Assembly (NCBI RefSeq): GCF_036373705.1
Contig: NC_089850.1
Coordinates: 45,062,048-45,126,047 of the forward strand
Direction: 5' to 3'
Source: Amia ocellicauda
Lineage: Eukaryota > Chordata > Actinopteri > Amiiformes > Amiidae
DNA: 64,000 nt
Shown: one piece after another, positions 29,376 to 40,889 of the stretch
Numbering within the stretch: the stretch's first letter is position 1
Layout: each line of letters begins with the position of its first letter
Program-made: the position numbers and the translations under genes
Notes under the pieces: model-generated
Database searches by the model: none
What the model saw: only the letters and a program-made list of their open reading frames with translations
Told to the model about the DNA's origin: nothing

Positions 29376-32000
29376 GTTCATGATTCTTAAATTCAAATGC
29401 CTGTTGAATGCAGTCTTAAAATCAGTTCTGCACCGGTCAACGTAGCAGAAAAATAAGGACTTTGCCATGAAAGATACTGATTTCCTCTGTGTGAGCTGCT
29501 GTATGTCAACATGGCTACTGTGCCCTGATCTATCTGGAAGAATAAAAAAGGCATTTCCACTCATGATCCCTGCTGGTGCAGTAGAATTCAGATTGCTGCC
29601 ATTAGTCTCGGTAGCGTATGAATGAACACATCGATAAGCACAGTCGGGCTCGACTTGAGCTTTAAAGTCTGTCCAGCGTGACAGGTTGAGCTCTTCATGT
29701 TTGAATCTCATTTCGCCCTCTGACACCCATTTCTCGGGAGTCTGATGACAAAGCCGTTGAATGTTAACTGAAGACACTTGAAGAGGATCTTGCTAGAAAT
29801 ACCCTTTTAGAAGTAAATTAGAAACCTGCTGAATCCAGCATCAAAGACACATTTCTACAGAGGTAAACAACCTACAACCCCCGTCAAAAACAGACGAGAT
29901 AGATAGATAGACTGCTATTTAAAAACAGATCATGGGGTGGGGGGGATGACGACAACCAAATAAATACACTGCTTTAGTTTAAGACTCAGAATATATTAAT
30001 TTATTAAAACAAAAAATGCTTAAAATTATTTTCCATTTCTGTATTTTAAATGATTCCCACTTGGCACGGGAAATTCCATGACCAACAAATGTCATATTAA
30101 AATAATAGACCACAATCAGGGTTGTCTACTCTTGAAATGGCCCTTTAAACTGAAATTATAATCATAAAAACACATGCCCTTCTCATGAGATTGTGCATGA
30201 TTACAATGCAGATATTTTGTATTGAAAAGGTTCTTACACCACAGGACATTAATGAGATGACTTGCAGTAATTGTAATGAATTAGTGGCAGTGGTGCTCAG
30301 AGTAATCTGTATCTCGCTCTGTCAGTCAGGAACCACAGTTCTGCCGTGGGCAGCATATTTCCTTTGTAGTCCAGCACTTCCTGGTGGATAATGTGAGCGT
30401 TTAATAATGATATGGTTCGACAGCAGAGAAATCAGGAGGCACACTCCCTGTCGCTTTCCTCTGATGGCCATTTACCTTAAACACTTGTTTTCGCCTTTCC
30501 CTAACAATAATACTAATGGACCGTTTGTTCAATACTGGAAGTGAATTTATGTTTCCCTTCCTGACCCCATGTGGCATCTGTTGATTGTCTTTTATCACAG
30601 ATTGACTTCCAAGACCCCAGTTATTTCAAACTCACCAGGTTCCAATGAAGCCGCTTGCAGGACCATCACTTCTTTTCACAACAGAAAATAAGGGTTAACT
30701 GACACACAGTATGAGCTTGAGGTTTAATTGCTCAAGTAAACACATGGCAAGTCAGTGACTGAATCAGAACCAAGAATCTTGACATCAGCTGCTCTTATAG
30801 CATAAAAATATAAAAAGTACAGTCATATATAGGGAGCAGAGTTCTTTTGTACACATGTATTTTAAGATTTCATATATTTTTAAAATTATTAAGCTTTAGT
30901 CCTTTAGGTTCAGGATTGACTGCGAGTGAAATTAAAGTCCAAAATGAAAAAAGTAGCAACCCAATACTGAGGAGGGAGGACTAATAATTATAACTGAAAT
31001 AAATCACACAAACATAATAAAAAAGCACAGCTACTATAAATCTTTTTTTAAGTTAAAGGTTTGAAAGTCAGGACTTAGGTGGACAGTTAGGGTTTACTGT
31101 ATGAATCGTTCAATATGAAGAGAGGAAAGTAAGACATCTAAAACAATCAAGGGTGTTATGTCCAAGCTCAAATACACAATCGACCAAAAATCTATTCTAA
31201 GGCAAACAACCCTAGACAAATCCAATCATGAAGCTTATTTAATTTAGTTGGTCAACAATTCTGCATAAAGGAAATCAACCTAAAAGAAAAAAGGGGAAAT
31301 AATTGACAATTAAATAACGCTCACAACATTTGTACTTTTTTCTTCCACTATAGCTGTGAAAATAAAAATAAAAAAACATTTGACATTTGCACAGCACAGT
31401 AAACTGCAGTGTCGATACATAATCCCATATTGTGGTACTTTCAATATTATATATTGATTATTATAAGGATATATTTTAAGAATATTAATAAGATCTCTTT
31501 GTAGAAGAAGAAAAAACAAAGACTGGCTTTGGTGAAGGGGTTCAGTACCTGTTAATTGCAACTAATTGATATAACTAAATTAAAGGGCAGGGCTGCACAT
31601 TGAATAGCTTACACACACTCTGCTTTACTTCTTCTTTAATAATCTGCTTGGCCCAATTGTTGCCAAGCCTAATTTATCACCAAAGTATTCAGCAAAAATT
31701 GGTAATTGGCCAGACAATTGTAAAATGGGGTGAAAAAAATGAAGAAACATTTTTTTTTTTTTGGGGTATACTTATATTATGATTATGATATTTCCATTAT
31801 TTTCTCTTTTTCTGTCTTGGTGTGGGGTAACTAAAAACAAAAACATCTGGGAAAATTTAAATAAAACGCAGGTCAATAGTTCAGGTGGGCAAACAGGTTT
31901 TTAAAAGTTCCCTGAGTTTGTTTTCTAGCTTGTCACAGTGGGACTCCTGAAACGTGGAAAATGTGAAGGAAAAAAAAACTACTTCATAATGTTCCTCGAG
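29376..32000. other. Convergent intergenic region between rd3 and the SR/Lys gene
   Basis: This contains the 3' flanks of two genes that point toward each other. No family could be recognised in any ORF here. A short GATA run occurs near 29900. Confidence 0.5.
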
Positions 32001-33310
32001 TCAAAAGGCAGAATTGAGGAATTCCAACAGCTCGGCGCGGTTTTTGTCTCTCTAGAGAAAACAGAAACAGGAAGCAGAGGTCAGAGATAAAACCACATCA
32101 GCACTGCCTGATCTATCATGGGCTGTTTTTGGAGGACCAGGTAACACAGTCTGAATTATTAAAGAAAATGTATACTTCAAAGTGATGTAACTTGTATTAA
32201 ATGCTTAAATTGAAAAATCAGCACACACCAGTGACACTTCATAATAAATCATACTGAGCTCTTTCAACATGAACACTGACTTTAAAGCATCATGCCCATC
32301 AATGGTAAAATGCTATACATCTGATTTGTTCGAAAAGAAAAAAACAAACTACTTGAAATGAGATCCAAAAAGATATACACGTAATACATGTTCTTCCTAC
32401 TCTTGGACTGCAAATAATATTAATTGCATTAAGTGTTTCTATCGAAATACTTTGCCCAGTTCAATTACCATTAAATAAAATAATTAACAATTCACCTGTT
32501 TGTCCTTCTTAGTCTTTTTCACTTTCATTTTAATCCTCTTCCCTGAAATCATGCTGTACTTGTCTCTTTTCTTCTTATCCTTCAAAAACTGAGAGATCAA
32601 AAAAACAAATCCGTCAATAAAGGACAGTCTTCTGATGCATGAACTCACTGATTAGGAATCAATAACCCATACCTTTGAGATCTGAACTGGTCCAGACGAA
32701 CTCTCCGTCTCCTCGCGTTTCAGTTTCTTGTCTTTCTTCTTCTTGTACTTCTTATCTTTTTTTACTTTCTGTTTGTGTAAGACATGCCACACATTAACAT
32801 CTTCCCTTTCAACTCCGTTCTCTAGAGACTTCTAATTCCAGTTCTAATCTCTGTTTACTGTCGCTGTTACTTTTATAAGCAGAAGAAAAAACAATACATA
32901 AAGACAAAGTTTCTGGATTATCAGTACACATTAATACCACTAAACTATACAGCAACTATATCAAGATGTGAAGAAAAACATGAATAAATCTTGTGCCAAA
33001 ATATGAGGAGCATTGTGTTTTGGTCATCTTATTACCAAGGAAATGCTACAGCCCTTGAGACAACTAATCCCATGAAAAATTGCTTTTTGGGGAGCTGTGA
33101 TGGAGCTTGTCAGACATTGCAGGCATATTAAAATATCAACCTCAAGCTCTGCTTTCACACCAAGTAAACAATGAACAAGTCCAGCAGGGAGGCAGGTAAA
33201 TTAATTTGCAGATGGATGCAAGATCAAATTTAAAGTTTCTGGGCCTAAGAGTTTGTTGTTTGGAGCCTCTTATATTGCAAATAAATAATAGTATAATGAA
33301 ATGTAATATT

Positions 33311-33349
<39 letters not shown>

Positions 33350-34136
33350 AAAAGAGTGATCAAGATATACCTTTTTATGTTGTTTTTCCTTCTTTCTTTT
33401 CCTGGCCTTGGACTTGCCACGGGAACCTGTAAGACCAATAAAACACCGCTGTGCATTAGTATTTCTGTGTCACCTCTTGAATGGCTTGGACTAAAGAACT
33501 CTACTCTCTCACTACCTGTTTTGACTTTCCTTCACTTTGGAAGATTTGAAATGATACATAGTTACATTCCCAGACCTTTGCAGCATGATGGTAACGAGTG
33601 AAATTACTCTGATTTCATACTTGATTTTACCACCATTTCTATTTGCAGGGTTAATTAGGAGGTAATTGATTTTAGTCATCAGCACAACACTTCAAACAGA
33701 AACAGAGTCGGCTGAGGTTCTGGCTCCTCTGTGCTGACATTTGGACGCTCACCACTGCTGCTGCTGCTGGAGCTGCCCGAGCGGCTTCTACTGCGCGAGG
33801 AGGAGGAGGACACAGATGAAGAAGAGGACGATGACGAAGATGTCGAAGAGCTAGAGGAAGATCTCGAGGAGGACCTGCTGGGACTGCGTATCCGCTTCTT
33901 CTTTTCCTTTCCTTTTGCAAAAATGAATAAGGAAAACATGGTGGAAAACAATGTTACCCTAATGTGAGCATCCCCGTCCCGTCTTTATTCAGTCCTGGGC
34001 TGAGACTAAATCAAAAATAGACCTAGCCATGAATCACAACATTAAAAAGTACACCCTATTGTGTTTTCACTGAGAAGTAGTAGAAAGTGCCTCCTACCAG
34101 TATATTAAACTGTGCAATAGGGTACAAGTGATAGGG

Positions 34137-34186
<50 letters not shown>

Positions 34187-34330
34187 AGAAATATTGTGAA
34201 ACATTTGTCTACAGGCTGATTTTCATTCTAGAGAAATGAAGGATGATGGGAAGTCCTGACCTCTGCTCCGGGCACCTCTCTCCTCCACTGAAGAAGTGGA
34301 CTTATTTCTTCCCTTTTCTTGAGAATCCAT
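32001..34330 (-). CDS. Small Ser/Arg-rich and Lys-rich protein, six coding exons
   Basis: Six - strand exons join in phase: 34261-34330 (exon from 34332), 33753-33911, 33371-33426, 32673-32768, 32496-32588 and 32001-32051. All have GT/AG borders and together give 525 bases, 174 residues plus TGA. The start is the ATG at 34328-34330 just after the acceptor CTTTCCAG. Residues about 30-77 are an RS/poly-Ser domain (RSPSRSSSRSSSSSS, then SRSRSRSG). Residues 78-125 are strongly basic (KARKRKKEKQHKKK; KKYKKKKDKKLKRE). Residues 118-174 look conserved and ordered: SSSGPVQISKFL, KYSMISGKRIKMKVKK and the C-terminus NRAELLEFLNSAF. The composition suggests a nuclear, RNA-processing protein. I could not match it confidently to a named family, although the layout recalls ARL6IP4/FAM133-type proteins. 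The consistent exon phases argue for a working gene. Confidence 0.85.
33315..33345. repeat. (TA)n microsatellite
   Basis: A TA run followed by an A-run, inside an intron of the SR/Lys-rich gene close to exon 33371-33426. Confidence 0.9.
34140..34184. repeat. Poly(A) tract, 45 bases
   Basis: An uninterrupted run of A sits in the intron between the first two coding exons of the SR/Lys-rich gene (T-run in the sense of that gene). No element body ending in it was recognised. Confidence 0.95.
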
Positions 34331-34882
34331 ATCTGGAAAGAAAAAAAGAAAAAGAAAAAAAAAGCATCAGGGATGATTTATTGTTTGTTCCCCTGCAGGT
34401 TTTACAGGCTCAGATACAAATCGCAGAGAATGGCAATGCAATATAATAATACAAATAATAATAAAAACACAAGGAGCTATAATTATTGAACTCCCCATGT
34501 CTTTCAATTCACATTTTCACACAATAAAGTAACAATGGAGAAATATGAGAAAACAACAATGATATTGAGTATCTAGTGTGAGTTAAGTGGCCGATGTTGT
34601 AGAATAAACACAATTCACCCCCTCTTCCAGTGTAAGAGCATCCTTCACACCAGTGATGTCATTGGTTTATCTAACGAAACTGATGCCTTCTACAGTGAAT
34701 TCATGATGACATTATTTGATTAATTTGCTAATATAAACATCAATAAAATGCATTCCCTCTGTCACTATAACTAAACTATGATTATGCTAAAGGACGATTC
34801 CATATATATTCAGTGATTTTAGCAGAGAAAACAACTTTCAGATGTGCATGTGTAGCCGGCACGCTCTTGCACTATCCCGATC

Positions 34883-35242
34883 TGTCCTGTGCTGGCTAAC
34901 CCTTGTATACTTCTGCACTGTGCTGTGTAGTGAAACTTTCCAGTCACGTTGATCAATGAGGGACCGGAGACAGTGCACAGCCGATTGGTTTAACAAATTA
35001 AAAAATATCAGCTTTCACGTATTTCTGCTCCTCTATTCCCTTCCTCTCAGCTAAAGGAAAAACAGATTGAGGGAAGCAAAGTCATGACGTGATCAAAAGG
35101 CACCAAAGCAAAGACAATATTAACCCAAAACAAACTGCAGGCTGTACAATCTTCCAGAAAACCAGACATGGAAAATGCTATACAAATGACAGGGTTCAGG
35201 ATTTTGGTGTACATACACAAATATATTATCATTCCTGTTACA
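34883..35242 (-). repeat. Ty3/Gypsy-type LTR, - orientation
   Basis: On the - strand this begins TGTAACAGG just after a purine-rich AGGAGGGGTGAA that could be the polypurine tract (35243-35254), and ends GTTAGCCAGCACAGGACA. The distal half (34883 to about 35068) is matched in inverted orientation by 37838-38043. The integrase end lies upstream at 35642-36570 in the same orientation, as expected for a 3' LTR. Confidence 0.72.
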
Positions 35243-35641
35243 TTCACCCCTCCTGAATTACACCATAACCCTGTTCCCAATCTGAACAGTGAAAAACAAA
35301 GAGCAAGAATTTACCCAGGACAAAGATAAGTCTACATTATACACAAACTAGGCACAAGTTTACAAAAAGACCTAGACTTTAAACTCAGCTTAAAGCTATC
35401 TGCTTCACAGATTCAAAGGTGCTGGAGGCTGATCAGGCCTCAATCCCTTCTAGAATAATGTGGTGCTGGATACACCACACAACACTTAGCCTCTCTTTTA
35501 CTTTGTCCCCAAACCTCACATTTTTTTATTTTATTAAATGGTTAAGCAAAAGAAAAAAATTAAATTTTCATCGGGCAGCACCCAAAACAACCATTAAGCT
35601 TTTTATTTAACTTTCAAATATCCTGTAATTACTGCGATGGT

Positions 35642-36570
35642 CTACTGATTGAACTCTATTCCCTTTGTGAAAGGTCTACGAACCATGCTCTGAATCAGGC
35701 GGTTCACAGATTTCACTACTCTACCTGCTCGTGTTCTAACTTGGCCACTGACAATTTCTCGTTCCTCTCTAGGCAAGTTTGGTCTAGAATTGGCAGGTAC
35801 ACCTAGGACTGGGTCAGAAACAACTGATAAACTGTCACAGGCGACCAAAGTTACTTTGTCAAAGGTAAACTGCTGGGGACTGTCAGGTCTATCTGGCACA
35901 CTTCTGCAATGTGACTCAGCAATAATTTGGGAAGATGAAGAGGGCTCTTCAGACATCAGAGCTAAGTCACTTTCTGCATTCTGGGATGTTTTTATCCCTT
36001 CTACCTCCTGATCCATGTAGAATCCAAGAGTGTGTGCGATGTTCTGGAGCTTTGCTTTCCAAAGTGCTGATGAGATCACAAAATCACATACTGAATCAAT
36101 CTCTCTTTCGGTGTTTGTTCCAGACGATGGATCTTCTCTAGGTTTTTCAAGTGGCAGGAAGTTTACCCCTAGCAGTAGATTTCTGTGCACTACCTTGTAT
36201 TTCCAGCATCGCCTGTGATTTTGTAAATATGAGTCTGCACATTTCTGTCAGTTCCCACTTGTCTGCCAACTTCCTTCTACCTCTTTCTCACTTGTTTGCT
36301 AGAAGTACCCTATCCCCCTTGTCAAAGAAGGTTCCTCTGGTCTTCTTATTATGCTCTCTCGTCTGTTGGCTGTTGTTCTTTGCAGGCATGCTGCTGAGCA
36401 ATGTCCGCTGCCTTTTTGAGATCTGTGATCAATGACTACTGTAATCAGCCACAATAGGGTCATTCAGGACTTGTCTGAACATAACATCAACTGGCAGTCT
36501 TGGAACACAGCCAAACATGAGATTAAATGGGGCACATTTTCACAGGGTGCAAGGAAAAATCAACAAGCTA
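35642..36570 (-). pseudogene. Ty3/Gypsy integrase C-terminal remnant
   Basis: Reading on the - strand, frame-shifted pieces spell the end of a Gypsy-type polyprotein: LMFGCVPRLPVDVMF (about 36530-36480), DLKKAADIAQQHACK, KKTRGTFFDKGDRVLLANK then a stop, RRKLADKWE, HRNLLLGVNFLPLE and the closing RTRAGRVVKSVNRLIQSM before TGA/TAG at 35642. This is the GPY/F-like C-terminal region of the integrase with the variable tail. The protease, reverse transcriptase, RNase H and integrase core are absent here. Confidence 0.85.
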
Positions 36571-36594
36571 CTGACTTAAATCTATCTGGTGTTA

Positions 36595-37310
36595 AGTTGA
36601 TAATGCAATCTGATGTCAAGGAACCCCTATTTTTTAGGGGGGACGGTTCTGATAATTCTGATAAGTACTCAATTCATGAATAGGAGGAGCTTATGGATTT
36701 GTATCTGAGGAGAAGGAGGTTCGCTGTACAGGAACAGTCACAGGAAATTCCAGCTAGGCTGATGTGAAAAGCTAGGGACATTGTAAAAATTAAATTGTGC
36801 CGCAATCCTTCTTTGAACCCCGTCCAGAACCCCAAGTTGCTCTCTGACATCTTAAAGCAACATTTTAGTGGACTGACATACTCATCCATGCCCTTGGCTG
36901 ACTTTTATAACACACTGCCAATGTCAGAAGAAAGTGGGATCGATTACTGCATTCGTCTGAATAAGGTAATAGATGAGTGCCTGTGGAGGGAGGGCCACAA
37001 CATTGAAGATCCCAATCGTGAAGTCACGATGATGTTTGTCAAACACTGTCCGGATCCATCTCTTGCAGGAGTGTTCAAGTTCAAATCAGCTGAAAAATGG
37101 ACAGCTAGTGAAGTTCAAGAGCGGCTGGATGAGAATCGGAAGGAAAAGAGGGCGCAAACCACAGCCAAACCTACAAACCTTGTAGCAGTAAAGCACGTTG
37201 CTGTTCATGCTCAAACAACCACATCCACAGATTTGGAAGCAGCTGGCTCTTCTGCTCAGCTTTTCCTCAACCTGTACAGGTGCTGCCACCTCTTCCCAGA
37301 CAGACGGTAA
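36595..37310 (+). pseudogene. Ty3/Gypsy Gag (capsid) remnant
   Basis: On the + strand one frame from about 36595 to 37308 reads a retrotransposon capsid: PLFFRGDGSD, LMDLYLRRRRFAVQEQSQE, ARDIVKIKLCRNPSLNP, ILKQHFSGLTYSSMPLADFY, and FVKHCPDPSLAGVFKFKSAE followed by KWTASEVQERLDE. Two in-frame stops (TAG near 36681 and TGA near 36766) break it. It is transcribed away from the neighbouring integrase fragment, so the two do not form one normal element. Confidence 0.85.
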
Positions 37311-37805
37311 CAGTATGCAGACTTTAATAAGCAGGCTAGATCTTACTTGAGCAAAAGACACAAGCAGCAGTGATTCCTCATCTCCACCATACTCTGCAGG
37401 TATGTTGAACTCCCTTGTTAATAAGTTAAAAGGGAAATAGTTTGAACCGTTTATTATTTAACTATTTCCTTTCTGCCGGTTGCAATTACATTGGTTAAAA
37501 TGGAGGAACCATACAGCTATTTTAAATGTATGTTTTACTTCACATTGCTCCTATTGTGTGCGTTTGTGATCGCTGATGATCTAAAAATAGAAGAGCAAGC
37601 CAATCTGTCGTTTTGTATTACCCGCAAGCTTTGCGTTTCATTAGTTGTATGGCTTGTATTGTTCATGTATTATTCTTCTACAGTCGCAGAGGCATTATTA
37701 TTTATTTTTTGTGTTATTGGTAATAACGATTACAAGTACATATACAGTCTTTATATTGCAGAGTGGATTTTGTCTTGAAATGAACACACGCCTATAGGTT
37801 TAATC

Positions 37806-38043
37806 TGTAACCTGGGAAAATGTGGATTGTGAAAACACGCTCAGTCTGTTTTTCCTTTGGCTGAGAGGAGGGAGTAGAGGAGCAGAAATACGTGAAAGCT
37901 GATGGTTTTTCTGTTTTATCCATACTCTGCAGTCCCAATAAAATAAAATAACCCCCAATGGGCTGTGCACTGTGTTCTGTCCCCCATTGAGACAACACTA
38001 CACAACACAATGCAGAAATATACAGGTTAGCCAGCGCAGGACA
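37806..38043 (+). repeat. Partial Ty3/Gypsy LTR, + orientation
   Basis: It begins TGTAACCTGGGAAAATG and ends GTTAGCCAGCGCAGGACA, the same termini as the LTR at 34883-35242 but inverted and shorter. The shared part runs from about 37838 (CTCAGTCTGTTTTTCCTTTG) to 38043. Confidence 0.68.
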
Positions 38044-38199
38044 CATCACTTAACCGATATTCAATTTCTAAATACACTCCTGCGTATCTGCACATGCTGT
38101 GTTTTCCATAGGGAATACAGCACTTATGCCTCCCTGTTATTTTAAGCTAAACTTTCCTTCTGAACACAATTGAAGAATGGACACGTATGTATGTATGTT

Positions 38200-38201
<2 letters not shown>

Positions 38202-38241
<40 letters not shown>
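38202..38241. repeat. (TA)n microsatellite
   Basis: About 20 TA units, just outside the right end of the Gypsy-type remnant. Confidence 0.95.
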
Positions 38242-38244
<3 letters not shown>

Positions 38245-38342
38245 ACACACACATGCACACTGTTAAGGTATGTAAGCAGTAATCTGTTTACATGCTCCCC
38301 CGGTTCCTTCACTAGATGGGGTGACAAGTTTGGTTTCATTAC

Positions 38343-38545
38343 TTACCTATACGAGCACACCATATAAACTGTAGACTTTGGTGTAAGATATTTTACGTTA
38401 TTGTTTATGTGGGAGTGCATTGATTTTATATGACGATTAACTGGTCCCTGGTCAACAATAACATCCAAAAATAAAGATGAACACAAACTACACATCCGCA
38501 TACACGACTGGACACAGCCATTTGCCGATCCCACAATGCACCGCG
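38343..38545 (-). promoter_or_regulatory. Probable promoter and noncoding exon 1 of the SR/Lys gene
   Basis: On the - strand, TGCATTGTGGGATCGGC (about 38540-38524), next to GCGC, resembles the ZNF143/THAP11 (Ronin) element TGCATTCTGGGA found at many housekeeping promoters. About 180 bases downstream is CGTATAG|GTAAGT with the donor at 38346-38341, close to consensus. The next acceptor on this strand that leads into coding sequence is at 34333. The 4 kb between would be intron 1 and would contain the Gypsy remnant. Assignment to this gene is by position only. Confidence 0.4.
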
Positions 38546-39303
38546 CCTTAAAGGAACAGCACAGACATCAAGTCGATGCCCCTAGGGATTTTAATATGGA
38601 GGGTTTCAGACTCACACAGTGTTGTAATTAATATAAGCAATTATTCGTGTTTTGGTTATTATTATCAGTGGGCAAACATTGCAATGGAGAAAAATAAAAT
38701 GTAACTAGATTTTAAATTATCTGAAAATATGGTATGCATGTGATAGTACTTGTTGCCCAATATACGCTTGTGTTATATATATGGTATAATAGTAGTTGCC
38801 CCTTGTAGGCTAATATAAAAAGTAAGTAATTCTGCATGCTGTTACAGTACTTAAAAGTTATGTTGTTGTGTAGCTTCAGTTTCTTTTTTTTTTGTCTTGC
38901 CACTCTGCACTGCCATCTCCTTATTTAATAATGTCTCAACCCTCAACTCCCTCTGTCAAATATTCATAATTTTTGCTTCTGTTTCTAATCAGTAGCCCCA
39001 CCAAAAATAAGTTATATTAGAGAACTGGAAACATAAGAAACTGAATTTCACTCGCCCAGTGTCGTTTTAAGCTAAACCCATTTAGCCAAACCCAAAACTC
39101 TACAACCATTCATTTGCAGGATTTATGCTGTCTATTTTTTAAAAAATAAATAGTTAATTATGATGCATATACTCTGCTTTTGATTTTATTTTTATTTTAC
39201 TGTTAATGGCCTATTCTAGTCTATCAGTTTACATCTTAATCACAGTCATAATCTGTGTCAAATATAATACAGCAAGTCCACATAGCAGGAGGGGATAAGA
39301 ACA

Positions 39304-40885
39304 TAATGAACATAAGAAAGCTTACAAATGAGAGGAGGCTATTCGACCCATCGTGCTCGTTTGGTGTCCATTAATAACTGAGTGATCCAAGGATCCTATC
39401 CAGTCTGATTTTAAATGTTCCCAAATTTTCAACTTCAACCACATCGCTGGGGAGTTTGTGTGAAGAAGCGTCTCCTGTTTTCCGTCTTGAATGCCTTGAA
39501 GCCCAATTTCCATTTGTGTCCCCGGGTCCGTGTGTCCCTGCTGATCTGGAAAAGCTCCTCTGGTTTGATTTGGTCAATGCCTTTCATGATTTTGAAGACT
39601 TGAATCAAGTCCCCACATAGTCTCCTCTGTTCCAGGGTGAAAAGGTTCAGTTCCCTCAGTCTCTCAGAGTAGACTTTCTTTTTTATTGCTTCCCCACATT
39701 GTTTGGATGGAGAAAGTGAGGAGTCCTCGTAGACTCCTAGGTCTTTCTCATGCGATACTTCATCTAGTTCTATTCCTCCCATAATGTAATTATAGGGACA
39801 TTTTTGTTACCTGCATGTAATACCTTGCACGTCCACATTGAATTTCATCTGCCAGGTGTCGGCCCACAACTGAATATTATCTAAGTCCCTTTGAATAGCC
39901 TGTGCTGCCGAGATTGTATCTGCTGAGCCACCTATTTTAGTATCATCGGCAAATTTGACAAGTTTGCTAACTATCCCAGAGTCCAGATCATTCATATAGA
40001 TTAGAAAAAGCAAAGGCCCTAGTACTGATCCCTGTGGAACTCCACTAACAACCTCACTCCAGTTAGAAGCAACTCCTCTAATCGACACCCTCTGTTTCCT
40101 ATCCATCAACCAGTTCATAATCCATCTACTTACATTACCCTGAATGCCTACAGCCTCGAATTTGAGGATCAGTCTTTGGTGTGGAACCTTATCAAAAGCT
40201 TTTTGAAAATCTAAGTATATCATATCATATGCTTTCACATGATCTACAGCTGCAGTTGCATATTCAAAAAACTCCAATAAATAAGTAAGGCATGATCTGC
40301 CTCGTCTAAACCCATGTTGACTATCTCCAAGAATATGGTTTTCATTAAGATGCTCCTCTATTTTCTGTCTAATCATTTTTTCCAACATTTTACAAGTGAT
40401 GCAGGTGAGACTGATTGGTCTGTAATTTCCTTGCTCAGTTTTGTCCCCTTTCTTGTGGATTGGTATGACATTTGCTGTCTTCCAGTCAGTTGGCACATCC
40501 CCTGTTCTAAATGTCATTTGGAATATTTTAGTTAGAGGCCTATAAATCATTTCCCTCATTTCTTTAAATACTGTTGGAAATATCCCATCTGGCCCAGGTG
40601 ATTTGTTTGTTTTTAATTCTGCTAGTCTCTTTAGTATCTCCTCCTCATTTATCCTGATCTCTCTTAGGGTTTGACTGGACTGATTGTTAACCTGTGGCAT
40701 GTTATCCATTTTTTCTTTTGTATAAATCTCTGTGCAATACTCATTTAGAACATTTGCCACATCTTGTTGGTTTTCCAAGATACTTCCATCTTTGCCCTTT
40801 ATCTGTTTCACTTTCTCCTTTATTGACCTCTTGCTGTTGTAGTATTGAAAAAAGCTCTTTGCTTTGGTTTTAGTTCCAAGAGGGG
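39304..40885 (-). mobile_element. CR1-like LINE, 5' truncated, reverse transcriptase remnant
   Basis: An open frame of 334 codons (40811-39807) carries reverse transcriptase blocks: TNKSPGPDGI, ANVIPIHKKGDK, NYRPISLTCITCKMLEKM, YLDFQKAFDKVPH, GVPQGSVLGPLLFLIYMNDL and the catalytic FADD. A frame change follows and the C-terminal part (39782-39435; YSERLRELNLFTLEQRR, DTRTRGHKWKLGFKAF) continues with an internal deletion. The 3' end reads GAACATAAGAAAGCTTAC on the + strand at about 39308, the terminus shared with 63680-64000. The endonuclease domain is missing here, but a same-type fragment occurs at 54735-55374. Confidence 0.9.
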
Positions 40886-40889
40886 GAGG

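Noticed and set aside
29352..29777. 141-codon open frame on the - strand just after rd3
   Set aside because: No recognisable domain, no splice or promoter context, and it overlaps the probable rd3 3' flank. A chance ORF is the simpler explanation.
28726..34000. Expected TRAF5 orthologue next to rd3
   Set aside because: No TRAF-type RING, zinc-finger or MATH motif is seen on either strand in this region.
37491..37778. 95-codon + strand ORF with hydrophobic stretches resembling membrane segments
   Set aside because: It is AT-rich and lies between the gag remnant and LTR fragment. The hydrophobicity follows from T-rich codons and no family was recognised.
34878..38048. Possible target-site duplication around the Gypsy chimera (CGATC / CATCA)
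   Set aside because: The flanks agree too poorly to count as a duplication, and the rearranged structure makes one unlikely to survive.
39415..40535. Several + strand ORFs across the CR1-like copy
   Set aside because: They are antisense shadows of the reverse transcriptase read on the - strand.
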